DNA of 64,000 nt from Pollutimonas sp036675275 (GCA_036675275.1 JAKFFG010000070.1:14174-78173), one strand, 5' to 3'. Shown: positions 17,347-26,634, numbered from the stretch's first letter. Numbers and translations: made by a program. The notes: generated by a model not told the origin, from the letters alone.

Positions 17347-18327
17347 TTAGATACGCTTGAACTTCAATGTGTCGACAGCGCGGGCAAACCGCTGGATCTC
17401 GTCCTTTTGAAAGGCTCTCATTTCTTGCGGATTCAACGGCATGATTTCGCCCGAGCTATTGAGCACGAACTGCCTGGACTCCGGTTCGTTGAGTATTTCC
17501 AGCATATTTGTCGACAGCGCATCGATTATTGGCTGCGGTGTATCGGCCTTTACCCACAACGATGTCCAGCTATAATGGACAGCATCGCCATAGCCCTCCT
17601 CTACCAATGTGGGCACATCGGGCATCTCGGGATGCCGCTGCACTCCCGTCACGGCGATCGCTCTCACCTTTCCCGACTTGACGATCTGTACCGTTCCCGG
17701 TGTATCGATAACGGCCAGATCCAACTGATTGCCGATGACGTCGCTGGTCGTTTGGGACAGCCCTTTATAGGGCACGTTCTGCCATTCAAAGCCCGCTTTC
17801 TCCAGGAATGGCGCGACGGCGAGCTGGTAGCCGGCAGAGTAAGTGCCCATATTAAGCATAGGTTCCTGTTTGCCTCGCGCTACAAGATCTTTTACAGATT
17901 TGATCGGGGAGTCCGCTGGAACAATAATGACCTCCATCGATCGCGTCAGACCGCAAATCGGGAGGACGTCGTCCACGGGGTCGTACGAAAGCTCTTTATA
18001 GACCGATACATTCACGGCCATTGGAGAATTGCTGCCGAGCAAAATAATGGATCCGTCCGCATCAACGGCCTTGGTCGCCTGGACTGCTATGGCGCCGCCG
18101 GCTCCGGGCTTATTCTCGATCACGACGGGTTGGCCTATTCTTTCTGCCAACTTCTTTCCAAAGTAGCGTGCATAGACGTCTGATCCACTGCCTGGACCAA
18201 ATGGAACAAAAAGCTTGATGGGCTTGGTGGGGTAAGCGCCCTTATCGGCGAATGCCCTCAAAGGCAACGCTGCGGAAGGAATTGCGGCAATGGCGGCCTG
18301 CAACAGGCGGCGGCGGATGTTATTCAT
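17347..18327 (-). CDS. Bug-family tripartite tricarboxylate transporter substrate-binding protein
   Basis: A 326-residue periplasmic binding protein with an N-terminal signal peptide (RRRLLQAAIAAIPSAAL..., cleavage near residue 28). The Bug-family core shows KPIKLFVPFGPGSGSDV, the pattern that binds carboxylates through main-chain contacts, and NKPGAGG near residue 77. No membrane subunits (TctA/TctB) are adjacent, which is normal for orphan Bug proteins in Bordetella relatives. It stands 117 bases downstream of the LysR gene on the same strand, next to the DUF1185 cluster, and likely delivers that cluster's substrate. Confidence 0.88.
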   Translation of the reverse strand: MNNIRRRLLQAAIAAIPSAALPLRAFADKGAYPTKPIKLFVPFGPGSGSDVYARYFGKKLAERIGQPVVIENKPGAGGAIAVQATKAVDADGSIILLGSNSPMAVNVSVYKELSYDPVDDVLPICGLTRSMEVIIVPADSPIKSVKDLVARGKQEPMLNMGTYSAGYQLAVAPFLEKAGFEWQNVPYKGLSQTTSDVIGNQLDLAVIDTPGTVQIVKSGKVRAIAVTGVQRHPEMPDVPTLVEEGYGDAVHYSWTSLWVKADTPQPIIDALSTNMLEILNEPESRQFVLNSSGEIMPLNPQEMRAFQKDEIQRFARAVDTLKFKRI

Positions 18328-18444
18328 TTATTGTCTCCTCGTGTTGAAATCGTATAGCTAAATGCTAACGACAACCGGCCGCCTTGGCCTATGCCAATTT
18401 ATCCCCACCAATAACCAATGGTAATAAGCGGCCGCCCAAGCGGT

Positions 18445-19329
18445 CTACTTGAGCTCTTTCCGTATCGTTTCGACAAAACGGTCGACGTCCGTCGACGAGA
18501 GATCGAATTTTGATCGGATAAGGCTGACGGCAATGGGAATCTCCTCGAGCAGCGGACGCACGACTACGTTGTTCCATCCGTTATCGGCGACGGAGAATTG
18601 ATCAACAATGGCGATACCGATACCCTGGCGCACCAGGGAACACGCCAGTTCGGCACGGGGCACGTCGATAATCGGAATGATGTCGCACTCATAACGTTCA
18701 AAGGCAGCCACCATCAGTGCACCGAATGGGATGCTGCGGGAATAGAGAATCACGTTTTGATCTACAAGATCATGCAACGAAACCGTTTCCAGGCGCGCCA
18801 GGGGGTGACGAACAGGAATCGCGCAGACCATCCGGCCCTGTATGAGCGGTTCGATATACAGATTGGGATTCTCGACAGGCAACACGGTAATGGCCAGGTC
18901 GGATTTTCCACTAAGAAGCTCCAGCGGCACGTCCTGTATCAGGGTCGTATGGAAATGAATCCGCGTATCGGGATACTTGGCCAGGAAGGTCGCAATCAGC
19001 TTCGGAACAAGATTAAGCCCCAGGCTCGGACTGCTGCAAAGATTGACCACGCCTGAAGGCTGGCGGACAAGGTTCTGCACGAAGCTGTCGACCTTGACGG
19101 CGGCGTCATAGACATTCTTGACCTCTTCGAACAAGCTCAGAGCCTGGGTGGTGGGCACCAGCTTGCCTCCGACGCGATGAAACAGCCGCAGATTGAGCGT
19201 CGTCTCGGTATGCGCCAGAAGCTTGCTTACCGCGGGCTGTGAAATGAACAACATCCGGGCCGCGGCGCTGACGGATCCGGTAATCATGACCGCACGGAAT
19301 ATCTCCATTTGCCTTAATTTGAAATGCAT
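18445..19329 (-). CDS. LysR-type transcriptional regulator
   Basis: A 294-residue LysR protein: N-terminal HTH (residues about 1-60, with SAAARMLFISQPAVSKLL) and a two-lobed effector domain (about 90-290). The ATG at 19329 gives the conserved start MHFKLRQMEIF. The open frame continues upstream across the intergenic region and into the opposite-strand dehydrogenase gene, which is fortuitous. It is divergent from the dehydrogenase-DUF1185 operon, with a 15-bp palindrome in the gap, so it probably activates that operon in response to its substrate or an intermediate. Confidence 0.88.
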   Translation of the reverse strand: MHFKLRQMEIFRAVMITGSVSAAARMLFISQPAVSKLLAHTETTLNLRLFHRVGGKLVPTTQALSLFEEVKNVYDAAVKVDSFVQNLVRQPSGVVNLCSSPSLGLNLVPKLIATFLAKYPDTRIHFHTTLIQDVPLELLSGKSDLAITVLPVENPNLYIEPLIQGRMVCAIPVRHPLARLETVSLHDLVDQNVILYSRSIPFGALMVAAFERYECDIIPIIDVPRAELACSLVRQGIGIAIVDQFSVADNGWNNVVVRPLLEEIPIAVSLIRSKFDLSSTDVDRFVETIRKELK

Positions 19330-19352
19330 TTCGTGTTCCGACAAGAGATGAA

Positions 19353-19367
19353 ATAACCGGCGGTTAT
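19353..19367. promoter_or_regulatory. LysR-type operator ATAACC-GGC-GGTTAT
   Basis: A perfect inverted repeat (6-bp arms, 3-bp centre) containing the T-N11-A pattern, 24 bases before the LysR start and 111 bases before the divergent dehydrogenase. This is the classical recognition site position for autoregulation plus activation of the divergent operon. Confidence 0.55.
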
Positions 19368-19477
19368 ACCATGATCGCATATGGCATATCTGCGCCGTAC
19401 CAACCTCCCTTAGACTAGTGATCTTTCGGTCCGCGGTACGGGCCGTTTCAGACCTGTCGATTTCGGAGTGGCACATC

Positions 19478-20386
19478 ATGCGCATTGGCTTTATCGGGCT
19501 TGGACAAATGGGACTCCCCATGCTCAGGAATTTGTCCGCAAAACAGCCAGGTGTGACGGGGTTTGACGGCTCCGAGGAACTCAATACCAGATTGCGGCAA
19601 GGAGAGATCGGCCGGGAATTGACTATTGCCCCATCCCTGCTCAATTTCAAGGACATGGAGGTCATCATCACCATGCTTCCGCACGGCAAAGCCGTACGTG
19701 ACTGTCTATTCGACGCCGAGGAAGGCCCGGCGCTAGTGAACAGGCTTGCCAAGAATGCCGTGGTCATTGACATGAGCTCGAGCTCGCCGCTGGACACGAT
19801 GGCACTGGCCCAAGACCTGGCCGGGCATGGCGTCAGCATGATTGACGCTCCAGTATCTGGCAGCGTGCCCAAAGCCGTGGCCGGGACCTTGTCCATCATG
19901 GCCGGGGGCGACGGTGCCGTAGTCGAGGCGGTGATGCCGATACTCCAGGCGATGGGAACAAAGATCATCAAAACCGGCAAGATCGGTTCGGCCCACGCCA
20001 TGAAGGCCTTGAACAATTATGTGTACGCCGCGGGACTTTTGGCAGCGAGCGAAGCGGTACTGCTGGCCAAAGCCTTAGAGCTGGACCTTGATACGCTGGT
20101 TGACGTAATGAACGCATCGAGCGGCCGAAATGTGGCAACCGAGACCAAACTCAAACAGCACATGCTGGAAAACGGTGACTTCAAGGCAGGCTTCGGCCTT
20201 CACCTGATGGCCAAGGACCTGAGCATCGCGCATGGCTTGAAAGCCCGCGCCGGATTTTCTCCCCCGCAACTGGACCTCTGCCATCAGCTGTGGCAACAGG
20301 CGTGCACGGAGCTGCCCTCCGTCTCGGACAACACGGAAATCTATCGCTTTCTCGAAAAGCGCCTGCAGGCTTCCCCGGAACAATAA
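19478..20386 (+). CDS. 3-hydroxyisobutyrate dehydrogenase-family oxidoreductase (beta-hydroxyacid dehydrogenase)
   Basis: A 302-residue NAD(P)-dependent enzyme. GLGQMG (7-12) binds the coenzyme, DAPVSGSVPKAVAGTLS (123-139) is the substrate loop, and Lys176 with Asn180 in MKALNNY are catalytic. The family includes 3-hydroxyisobutyrate, tartronate-semialdehyde and L-threonate dehydrogenases. Glycerate kinase and hydroxypyruvate reductase genes nearby make a tartronate-semialdehyde reductase role conceivable, but the glycine-rich substrate loop is not the strict GarR form. The ATG at 19478 follows CGGAGTGG. DUF1185 follows in the same operon. Confidence 0.85.
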   Translation: MRIGFIGLGQMGLPMLRNLSAKQPGVTGFDGSEELNTRLRQGEIGRELTIAPSLLNFKDMEVIITMLPHGKAVRDCLFDAEEGPALVNRLAKNAVVIDMSSSSPLDTMALAQDLAGHGVSMIDAPVSGSVPKAVAGTLSIMAGGDGAVVEAVMPILQAMGTKIIKTGKIGSAHAMKALNNYVYAAGLLAASEAVLLAKALELDLDTLVDVMNASSGRNVATETKLKQHMLENGDFKAGFGLHLMAKDLSIAHGLKARAGFSPPQLDLCHQLWQQACTELPSVSDNTEIYRFLEKRLQASPEQ

Positions 20387-20410
20387 ACACTCTCTCAAGG
20401 AGACAATTGA

Positions 20411-20986
20411 ATGGAAATCGAAATTCGCAAAAAAGCGATCACGGTGGAGTCGCTCTACCATGACGGCGGCCCCGCAGTACAAGAACCATTGCTGACGGCA
20501 GTGGCGTATGCCGTAGTGAAAAACCCATATGCCGGAAAATATGAGCCCGACCTGATCGGTTTCATGAAGGCGTTGCGCTCTACTGGCCTGGCTCTGGCGA
20601 CTCAGCTTGCCGAAACACTGGGCAAGGATCGTATCGAGGCTTACGGCAAGGCGGCAATCGTGGGCATCAACGGCGAATCAGAGCATGGAGCGGTATGGCA
20701 TGAGGCCGGCGGCTGGGCCATGCGAGAAGTGCTGGGCAATCCCAAGGCCATGGTTCCGGCATCGCAAGTTACGGCGGCGGCCGGATTCCGGCTGATCATG
20801 CCGCTGCATTACATCCATGCCTCGTACGTTCGCAGCCACTTCAACGCCATCGAAGTCGGCGCTGTCGATGCGCCTCGCCCCGACGAGCTGTTATTCGCCC
20901 TGGGCATGGCGACAGGCGGACGACTGCACTCTCGACTGGGCGGCCTATTGAAGGAAGAAATTTCAGTCAACGACGGCCAGCGCTGA
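20411..20986 (+). CDS. Amino acid synthesis family protein (DUF1185)
   Basis: A 191-residue protein of the family labelled amino acid synthesis (PF06684/DUF1185), whose true activity is unknown. Conserved stretches include DGGPAVQEPLLTAVAYAVVKNPYAG near the N-terminus, VGINGESEHGAVWHEAGGWAMR around residue 78, and a C-terminal DELLFALGMATGGRLHSRLGG. CAAGGAGACAATTGA gives a strong ribosome site. It lies 24 bases after the dehydrogenase gene and is probably co-transcribed. In related genomes this family keeps company with catabolic dehydrogenases and Bug proteins, pointing to a catabolic rather than biosynthetic role. Confidence 0.85.
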   Translation: MEIEIRKKAITVESLYHDGGPAVQEPLLTAVAYAVVKNPYAGKYEPDLIGFMKALRSTGLALATQLAETLGKDRIEAYGKAAIVGINGESEHGAVWHEAGGWAMREVLGNPKAMVPASQVTAAAGFRLIMPLHYIHASYVRSHFNAIEVGAVDAPRPDELLFALGMATGGRLHSRLGGLLKEEISVNDGQR

Positions 20987-21005
20987 ACACCGCGCCAACA
21001 TCGGA

Positions 21006-21785
21006 TCAGAACGTGACCGAAAATCCGCCATCGACGACAAGGATATGACCGTTCACATACGATGCGCACGGTGACGCCAGAAATACGGCGGCGCCGCTTA
21101 TTTCGTCGGGCCGCGCCCATCGTCCCAATGGATTGCGGCCCACCACGACGGGGCCCTTTACCGGATCGGCGGCCAACTCGGCATTGGATTCCGTGGCGAA
21201 CGTGCCGGGCGCTATCCCGTTGCTGGTGATGCCGCGCGGACCGTATTCGACGGCCAGCGCCCGTATCATGCCGCACAAGCCTTGCTTGGCGATAGGATAA
21301 ATGGCATCACCGAGCCGGGCGAGTTCTCCTGCGATCGATGTCAACGTAATAAGGCGGCCCTGAATGCCGTTGTCGACCATCGCCCCGGCTGCAAGCCTGG
21401 ACAACTGTACGGCGGCGATCAAATCCACATTGATCAACTGCACAATGTCTTGTAGCGTAGCTTCGCCCAGCGCCTTGCGGATCCGTATCCCGACATTGTT
21501 GACCAGGATATCGGGCGTACCGATTTCCCTGCACAACTGCAGAAATGCTGGTTCCTGTTCCGCAAGCTTGCTGATGTCCTGCACATAGGGATGCGCATCG
21601 TGGCCTTCCGCGACCAGGGCTTGCACGATAGCCGAGACTCGATCGGCGTCGCGTCCATTGATGATTACGCGCGCACCGCTGGCGGCATAAGCACGCGCCA
21701 TGACCAGGCCCAAGCCTTGGGTCGAGCCGGTAATCAAGGCTGTTTTGCCGCGCAATGAAAAGTCGGGCTTGAAAGATGTGCTCAT
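21006..21785 (-). CDS. SDR-family oxidoreductase (gluconate 5-dehydrogenase-like)
   Basis: A 259-residue short-chain dehydrogenase. The coenzyme loop is GSTQGLG at 20-26, NNVG at 96-99, and the catalytic set is Ser150, Tyr163 and Lys167 (YPIAK). The segment SNGIAPGTFATESN and the final VDGGF are typical of the sugar-acid/gluconate 5-dehydrogenase group. It is the last gene of the leftward set with glycerate kinase two bases upstream, so it probably acts in the same pathway. Substrate unknown. Confidence 0.87.
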   Translation of the reverse strand: MSTSFKPDFSLRGKTALITGSTQGLGLVMARAYAASGARVIINGRDADRVSAIVQALVAEGHDAHPYVQDISKLAEQEPAFLQLCREIGTPDILVNNVGIRIRKALGEATLQDIVQLINVDLIAAVQLSRLAAGAMVDNGIQGRLITLTSIAGELARLGDAIYPIAKQGLCGMIRALAVEYGPRGITSNGIAPGTFATESNAELAADPVKGPVVVGRNPLGRWARPDEISGAAVFLASPCASYVNGHILVVDGGFSVTF

Positions 21786-21787
21786 GA

Positions 21788-22969
21788 TCAGGGCCTGTTA
21801 ACACTACTCGCCGTGCTGGCCTTCGCGGCGTCCTGCGCCCGCCCGGCGGCCAGCCATAGGCGCGTGCAGTCGCCGGCGCGCTGACGAAGGAATTCGGACG
21901 TATTCTGACAGGCGTGCTCCAGCGTGATGGGGCCGGGAGCGAGGCTGAACGCGGCGGTAATGCCGACCTCGTACAGGGCTTCGTACCCCTCTCCCAATGA
22001 TCCCGCAATGGCGATGACGGGAATGCCCTGCCGGCTTGCGTACTTGGCCACTCCGGCAGGCGTCTTGCCCAGCAGCGTCTGCGCATCCATGCGGCCTTCG
22101 CCCGTGAAGACGAGGTCTGTTGCTTCCAGTGCCGACGCAAGGCCGGAGAGCTCGGCAATAAGCTCTACACCGGGCCGAAATTTGGCGGTGAAGCAGGTTT
22201 TAACGGCAAAGCCCAGGCCGCCCGCCGCCCCCATGCCCGGCGTGTCCTTTTCGTCTTTGCCCAATTGGACAGCACATACCTGGGCGAAATGTGCCAGTGC
22301 GGCGTCCAGTACGGCGACGTCGTCTGCCGTCGCTCCCTTTTGCGGCCCGAAGATCGCCGATGCGCCGCGCGGCCCGCATAAAGGATTATCGACGTCGACG
22401 GCGATCTCGAAACTGACGTCTGTCAGACGCGAGTCGAGATCATCCACGGAAATATGCGCGAGGCGCTGCAAGGCGGCGCCGCCCGCTGGGAGCTCGTTGC
22501 CGCCGTCATCGAGCAGATGCGCGCCGAGTGCCTGGAGCAAGCCTGCGCCCGCATCATTGCTGGCGCTTCCGCCCAGGCCCAGGACAATATGACGGGCGCC
22601 GGCATCCAGAGCCTGGAATATCATCTGCCCTACGCCATAGCTGGTCGCTTCCAGCGGACGGCGCTGCGCCGGCGGGATCTGTTCCAGGCCTGCCGCCGCA
22701 GCCATTTCTATGAAGGCCTTGCCATCGCCCAGCCACGCCCAGCTGGCGTCGCAGTCCTGGCCGTTGGCGTTGCGCACGCGCGCGTGGTGCCGCTCGCCCG
22801 AGGTCGCGGCCAGGACAGCATCCAGCGACCCTTCGCCGCCGTCGGCCATGGGAACGCATACGACGTCGGCTTCGGGCACGGCATCGCGTACGCCGCGGGC
22901 AATGGCCTGCGACACATCCCACGCGCTGAGGCTTTCTTTGAAGGAATCAGGGGCAATTACGACACGCAT
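21788..22969 (-). CDS. Glycerate kinase (GarK/GlxK family)
   Basis: A 393-residue type I glycerate kinase, cytoplasmic, phosphorylating D-glycerate to 2-phosphoglycerate (or 3-phosphoglycerate in some members). The N-terminus IAPDSFKESLSA and the motif VLGLGGSASNDAGAG are diagnostic. Size is slightly longer than the usual 380. It lies between a hydroxypyruvate reductase, whose product is glycerate, and an SDR, which supports a glyoxylate/hydroxypyruvate-to-glycolysis route. Gaps are 50 and 2 bases. Confidence 0.9.
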   Translation of the reverse strand: MRVVIAPDSFKESLSAWDVSQAIARGVRDAVPEADVVCVPMADGGEGSLDAVLAATSGERHHARVRNANGQDCDASWAWLGDGKAFIEMAAAAGLEQIPPAQRRPLEATSYGVGQMIFQALDAGARHIVLGLGGSASNDAGAGLLQALGAHLLDDGGNELPAGGAALQRLAHISVDDLDSRLTDVSFEIAVDVDNPLCGPRGASAIFGPQKGATADDVAVLDAALAHFAQVCAVQLGKDEKDTPGMGAAGGLGFAVKTCFTAKFRPGVELIAELSGLASALEATDLVFTGEGRMDAQTLLGKTPAGVAKYASRQGIPVIAIAGSLGEGYEALYEVGITAAFSLAPGPITLEHACQNTSEFLRQRAGDCTRLWLAAGRAQDAAKASTASSVNRP

Positions 22970-23019
22970 AATGAAACGACCTTGTTATACAGACCGGCTG
23001 AAGGGGATTGATATGGAGC

Positions 23020-24003
23020 TTACGCTGACACAGGCGCGGCAACGACGTTACGGGGTGTACCCTGATGATAGGCCTCGATGTTGTCGATAAGTTGGTCGGC
23101 CAGGGCCTGGATGGCTTGCTCGCTGGCCCAGGCCACATGTGGCGTCAGTATGAAATTGGGCATGTCCAGCAGCTGTATCAGCGCGTTCTGATTATCGGGC
23201 GGCTCCGGAGTCGTTACATCGAAACCGGCGGCACTGATCCGACCCTGGCGCAGCGCATCGACCAGGGCCGGTTCGTTGACCAGCCCGCCGCGGGCCGTAT
23301 TGATCAAAATAGGTTTGCGCCGCATCAGTTCGAATTCCCGTGTGTCGATAAGGTCTCGCGTGTGGTCGTTGAGCGGGCAATGCAGAGTAATGATGTCGCT
23401 TTCGGCCAGAAATTGGTCGAAAGCGGTATAGCCGCTTTCGGGGTTCTGCGCGCCTTTGCGAGCCGCAAACAGCACGCGCATGCCCAGGGCTTGTCCGATG
23501 CGGGCCACTGCCTGGCCCAGTGTTCCTTTGCCGATGATCCCCAGCGTCGAGCCGGCCAGATCCTTGATCGGATAGTCAAAATAGCAGAACTGCTGGGCAT
23601 CGTACCAGCGTCCGGCCTTCACCGATTCGCGGTACGCCACAATGCTGCGCCGCAAGGCGAAAATCAGGGCGAATACATGTTCCGGTACGGTGTTGATGGC
23701 ATATCCGCGTATATTCGAAACCACGATGCCCTTGCGCGAGCAAGCGGCGAGGTCTACGTTGTCGGTCCCTGTGGCGGCAACCGCCACCATCTTCAAGCGG
23801 TTGGCCTGTTCAATGGCCTCTTGCCGCAAAGGTACCTTGTTGGTGATGATGATGTCGGCGTCGGCAATGCGCTCGGCCACCTGATCGCGCGTGGTTCGGC
23901 CATAAACGGTAAGCTGGTGATCAAACGATACGGGCCGCAAGACGGTTTTCGGCGATATGGTCTCGCGGTCAAGGAAAACAATTTGCATGGGGCGTTGCGC
24001 CAT
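23020..24003 (-). CDS. D-2-hydroxyacid dehydrogenase (hydroxypyruvate reductase/glycerate dehydrogenase)
   Basis: A 327-residue enzyme of the HprA type. The NAD loop GKGTLG is at 158-163, with catalytic Arg238 (NTARGG), Glu267 (TTPEPP) and His289 (LTPHVAW). It would reduce hydroxypyruvate to D-glycerate, feeding the glycerate kinase 50 bases downstream. It heads the leftward operon and is divergent from an S9 peptidase gene. With ghrA at 1.2 kb the window has two enzymes of this activity in different subfamilies. Confidence 0.88.
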   Translation of the reverse strand: MAQRPMQIVFLDRETISPKTVLRPVSFDHQLTVYGRTTRDQVAERIADADIIITNKVPLRQEAIEQANRLKMVAVAATGTDNVDLAACSRKGIVVSNIRGYAINTVPEHVFALIFALRRSIVAYRESVKAGRWYDAQQFCYFDYPIKDLAGSTLGIIGKGTLGQAVARIGQALGMRVLFAARKGAQNPESGYTAFDQFLAESDIITLHCPLNDHTRDLIDTREFELMRRKPILINTARGGLVNEPALVDALRQGRISAAGFDVTTPEPPDNQNALIQLLDMPNFILTPHVAWASEQAIQALADQLIDNIEAYHQGTPRNVVAAPVSA

Positions 24004-24053
24004 AAGACATCCTCTTCAGAGTACAAGACAGCCGTCACACCGTAGCCGGCCTA

Positions 24054-24071
24054 TCCTATATAGTAATAGGA
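24054..24071. promoter_or_regulatory. Inverted repeat TCCTAT-N6-ATAGGA
   Basis: A 6-bp perfect inverted repeat with a 6-base centre in the 103-bp divergent region between the hydroxypyruvate reductase operon and the S9 peptidase gene. It lies where an operator controlling either gene could sit; no regulator is assigned. Confidence 0.3.
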
Positions 24072-24106
24072 TTCTCGCCCTATTCTGAACTTCCGGATAT
24101 CCATTT

Positions 24107-25951
24107 ATGCTGCCACGTACTTACCCCATCACTGATTTCTTTCGTAATCCGGCCAGGGGCTTTTTTCGGCTCGCGGACGACGGGGCAATGCTGGGGTTCA
24201 TGGAGCCGACCGTGGTAAACGAACAGCCGGCGCGAATGAACGTTTTCGTGCAGGATCTGGACGGCAGCACACCTGTTGGAGCGCCAAGGCGATTGACCGC
24301 CGAAACCGAGCGCGACATCAGCCAGTTTTTCTGGAAAGGTTCCAACACCATCATCTATGAAAAAGACTTCAAGGGCGATGAGAACTTCCACGTATTGACC
24401 GTCAACGCCCAAACCGAAAAACTCACCGACCTGACGCCTTTTCCGGGCGTGCGCGCCAGCATTGAAGACGATCTGCCCGACGACCCGGACCACGTATTGA
24501 TCAGTCACAACCGGCGCAATCCAGAAGTATTCGACGTCTACCGTGCAAATATCCATACAGGGGAACTGTTGCTGGTTGCCGAGAACCCCGGCAATATTGT
24601 CGGTTGGCAAACCGACCACCAGGGGCGGGTCCGTGCCGCAATAGCCAGCGACGGACTGGATACCACGCTGCTGTACCGGGACAACGAGAACGAGGCATTC
24701 CGTCCGATTCTCTCTACCGATTTCCGCACTGTCGTAAGCCCCGAATTCTTCACCTTCGATAACCAGAAGTTCTACGCCCTGAGCAACCGGGGGCGCGATT
24801 GCCTGGCCCTGGTCATTATTGATCCGGCGCAGCCGGATATTGAAGAGCTGGTTTTCGAAGCAGAGGATGTAGACCTCGACGCGGCGGGCTATTCACGTTT
24901 GCGGCAGGTGCTTACCGTAGCGGTATACCAGACCGACAAACCCAAGCATCATTTCTTTGACGATACCAGCGCGCAACGGCATGCCCGGGTATCGGCGAAA
25001 CTGCCGGGATACGAAATCGCATTGCAAAGCGGCACGCGCGACGAAACCAAGTACATTGTGGCAACCTATAGCGACCGCACACCGGGCAGCCGCTATATTT
25101 ACGACGCGAATAACGATACGCTGGACAAACTGGCCGACATCAATCCGGCGCTGCCGGAAGAAGACATGGCAACCGTGCAGCCGGTGAAGTATCAGTCGCG
25201 CGACGGCTTGACCATACACGGTTATCTGACACTGCCCGTGGGCCGCAACCCGAAGGGACTTCCATGCATAGTCAATCCCCACGGCGGTCCATGGCTGCGG
25301 GACAGCTGGGGGTTCAACGCGGAAGCACAGTTTCTTGCAAACCGTGGCTATTGCGTCCTGCAGATGAATTTCCGAGGCTCGACCGGATACGGGCGCAGCT
25401 TCTGGGAAGCCAGCTTCGGTCAGTGGGGCTTGCGCATGCAAGACGACATTACGGACGGGGTGCACTGGCTTATCGATCAGGGCATCGCCGATCCAGCGCG
25501 CATTGCGATCTACGGCGGCAGCTATGGCGGCTATGCCACGTTGGCCGGTATTGTCTCGACACCAGACCTGTACGCGGCAGCCGTCGACTACGTCGGCGTG
25601 GCGAACCTGCTTACCTTCATGAATACCATACCGCCCTACTGGAAGCCGATGCTCACCAAAATGCACAGCATGGTGGGCAATCCTGAAGTGGATCGCGAGC
25701 GGCTCGAGGCCACGTCACCGGCGCTGAATGCCGACAAGATCAAGACGCCGCTGTTTATTGCTCAGGGCGCCCATGATCCGCGCGTCAATAAAGACGAAAG
25801 CGACCAGATGGTCGCCGCCTTGCGTTCACGGGGAGTCGACGTTGAATACATGGTCAAGGATAACGAGGGCCATGGTTTCCATAACGACGAAAACAAGTTC
25901 GAGTTCTATGAGGCCATGGAAGCGTTTCTGCGGCAGCATCTAAATCCTTGA
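24107..25951 (+). CDS. S9 family prolyl oligopeptidase/acylaminoacyl peptidase
   Basis: A 614-residue serine peptidase with an N-terminal beta-propeller (about 1-340) and a C-terminal alpha/beta-hydrolase domain. The nucleophile is Ser472 in GGSYGG, with Asp557 (GAHDPRVNKDES) and His589 (NEGHGF). No signal peptide is visible, so the protein is cytoplasmic. The family cleaves short peptides, dipeptides or N-acyl amino acids from peptide ends. The ATG at 24107 lacks an obvious ribosome site. A GST gene follows on the same strand after 58 bases. Confidence 0.9.
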   Translation: MLPRTYPITDFFRNPARGFFRLADDGAMLGFMEPTVVNEQPARMNVFVQDLDGSTPVGAPRRLTAETERDISQFFWKGSNTIIYEKDFKGDENFHVLTVNAQTEKLTDLTPFPGVRASIEDDLPDDPDHVLISHNRRNPEVFDVYRANIHTGELLLVAENPGNIVGWQTDHQGRVRAAIASDGLDTTLLYRDNENEAFRPILSTDFRTVVSPEFFTFDNQKFYALSNRGRDCLALVIIDPAQPDIEELVFEAEDVDLDAAGYSRLRQVLTVAVYQTDKPKHHFFDDTSAQRHARVSAKLPGYEIALQSGTRDETKYIVATYSDRTPGSRYIYDANNDTLDKLADINPALPEEDMATVQPVKYQSRDGLTIHGYLTLPVGRNPKGLPCIVNPHGGPWLRDSWGFNAEAQFLANRGYCVLQMNFRGSTGYGRSFWEASFGQWGLRMQDDITDGVHWLIDQGIADPARIAIYGGSYGGYATLAGIVSTPDLYAAAVDYVGVANLLTFMNTIPPYWKPMLTKMHSMVGNPEVDRERLEATSPALNADKIKTPLFIAQGAHDPRVNKDESDQMVAALRSRGVDVEYMVKDNEGHGFHNDENKFEFYEAMEAFLRQHLNP

Positions 25952-26009
25952 TCCACAGCTACACCCCCTTGCGCGCTGCCTGAAGCGCGACACTTTCATG
26001 GAGTCTGCA

Positions 26010-26618
26010 ATGAAGTTATATTACCTGCCCGGCGCTTGCCCGCTCGCTTCACACATCGTCCTCGAGTGGATAGGCAAACCGTACGAGACGCAGCCCGTCG
26101 GGCGCGATGAGCTCAAGCAAGCACCCTTTCTTGCGCTGAACCCGCTCGGTGCCGTGCCGGTTCTGGTCGACGGCGACTTCGTCCTGACGCAAAGCAATGC
26201 CATCCTCGAATATCTGGCCGAGCTTAACCCCAATGCCGCGCTGATGCCCGAAAGCGTACGCGAAAAAGCCGAGACCCGACGTTGGCTGGGATTCTGCAAT
26301 GCCGACCTGCACCGCACATTCGCTACCATATTTTCCGTCGGCTACTACACAGACAACGCCGACTTCCAGCACCAGCTCATCGCCAAGACCGCGGCCAAAC
26401 TGGTACAGCTTTTCGGAGTCATGGACAAACAGCTGGAAGGCAAGCAATGGGTGACGGGAAAACGATCCATCGTGGATCCTTACCTTTACACGGTGCTGCG
26501 TTGGGCGCACGCCAAGAACGTGGACATCGGCAACATGAAGAATCTGCAAGCCTTCGTCGCCCGCATGGACGCCGACCCGGGCGTACGGGCGGCATTGAGC
26601 GCACAAGGTCTGTCGTAG
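26010..26618 (+). CDS. Glutathione S-transferase
   Basis: A 202-residue cytosolic GST: thioredoxin-like N-domain (MKLYYLPGACPLASHIVLE, residues 1-19) and helical C-domain. The YYLPGACPLASHI pattern is that of beta-class bacterial GSTs, where Cys10 is usually the glutathione-linked residue. The ATG at 26010 has TGGAG seven bases upstream; an ATG at 25998 would add four residues. Substrate unknown. It is convergent with livF across a region with two inverted repeats. Confidence 0.9.
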   Translation: MKLYYLPGACPLASHIVLEWIGKPYETQPVGRDELKQAPFLALNPLGAVPVLVDGDFVLTQSNAILEYLAELNPNAALMPESVREKAETRRWLGFCNADLHRTFATIFSVGYYTDNADFQHQLIAKTAAKLVQLFGVMDKQLEGKQWVTGKRSIVDPYLYTVLRWAHAKNVDIGNMKNLQAFVARMDADPGVRAALSAQGLS

Positions 26619-26634
26619 CGGTATTATGGGTTCC

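Noticed and set aside
19330..20016. N-terminal extension of the LysR gene to 20016
   Set aside because: It runs through the divergent promoter region and antisense to the dehydrogenase; no LysR has such an extension.
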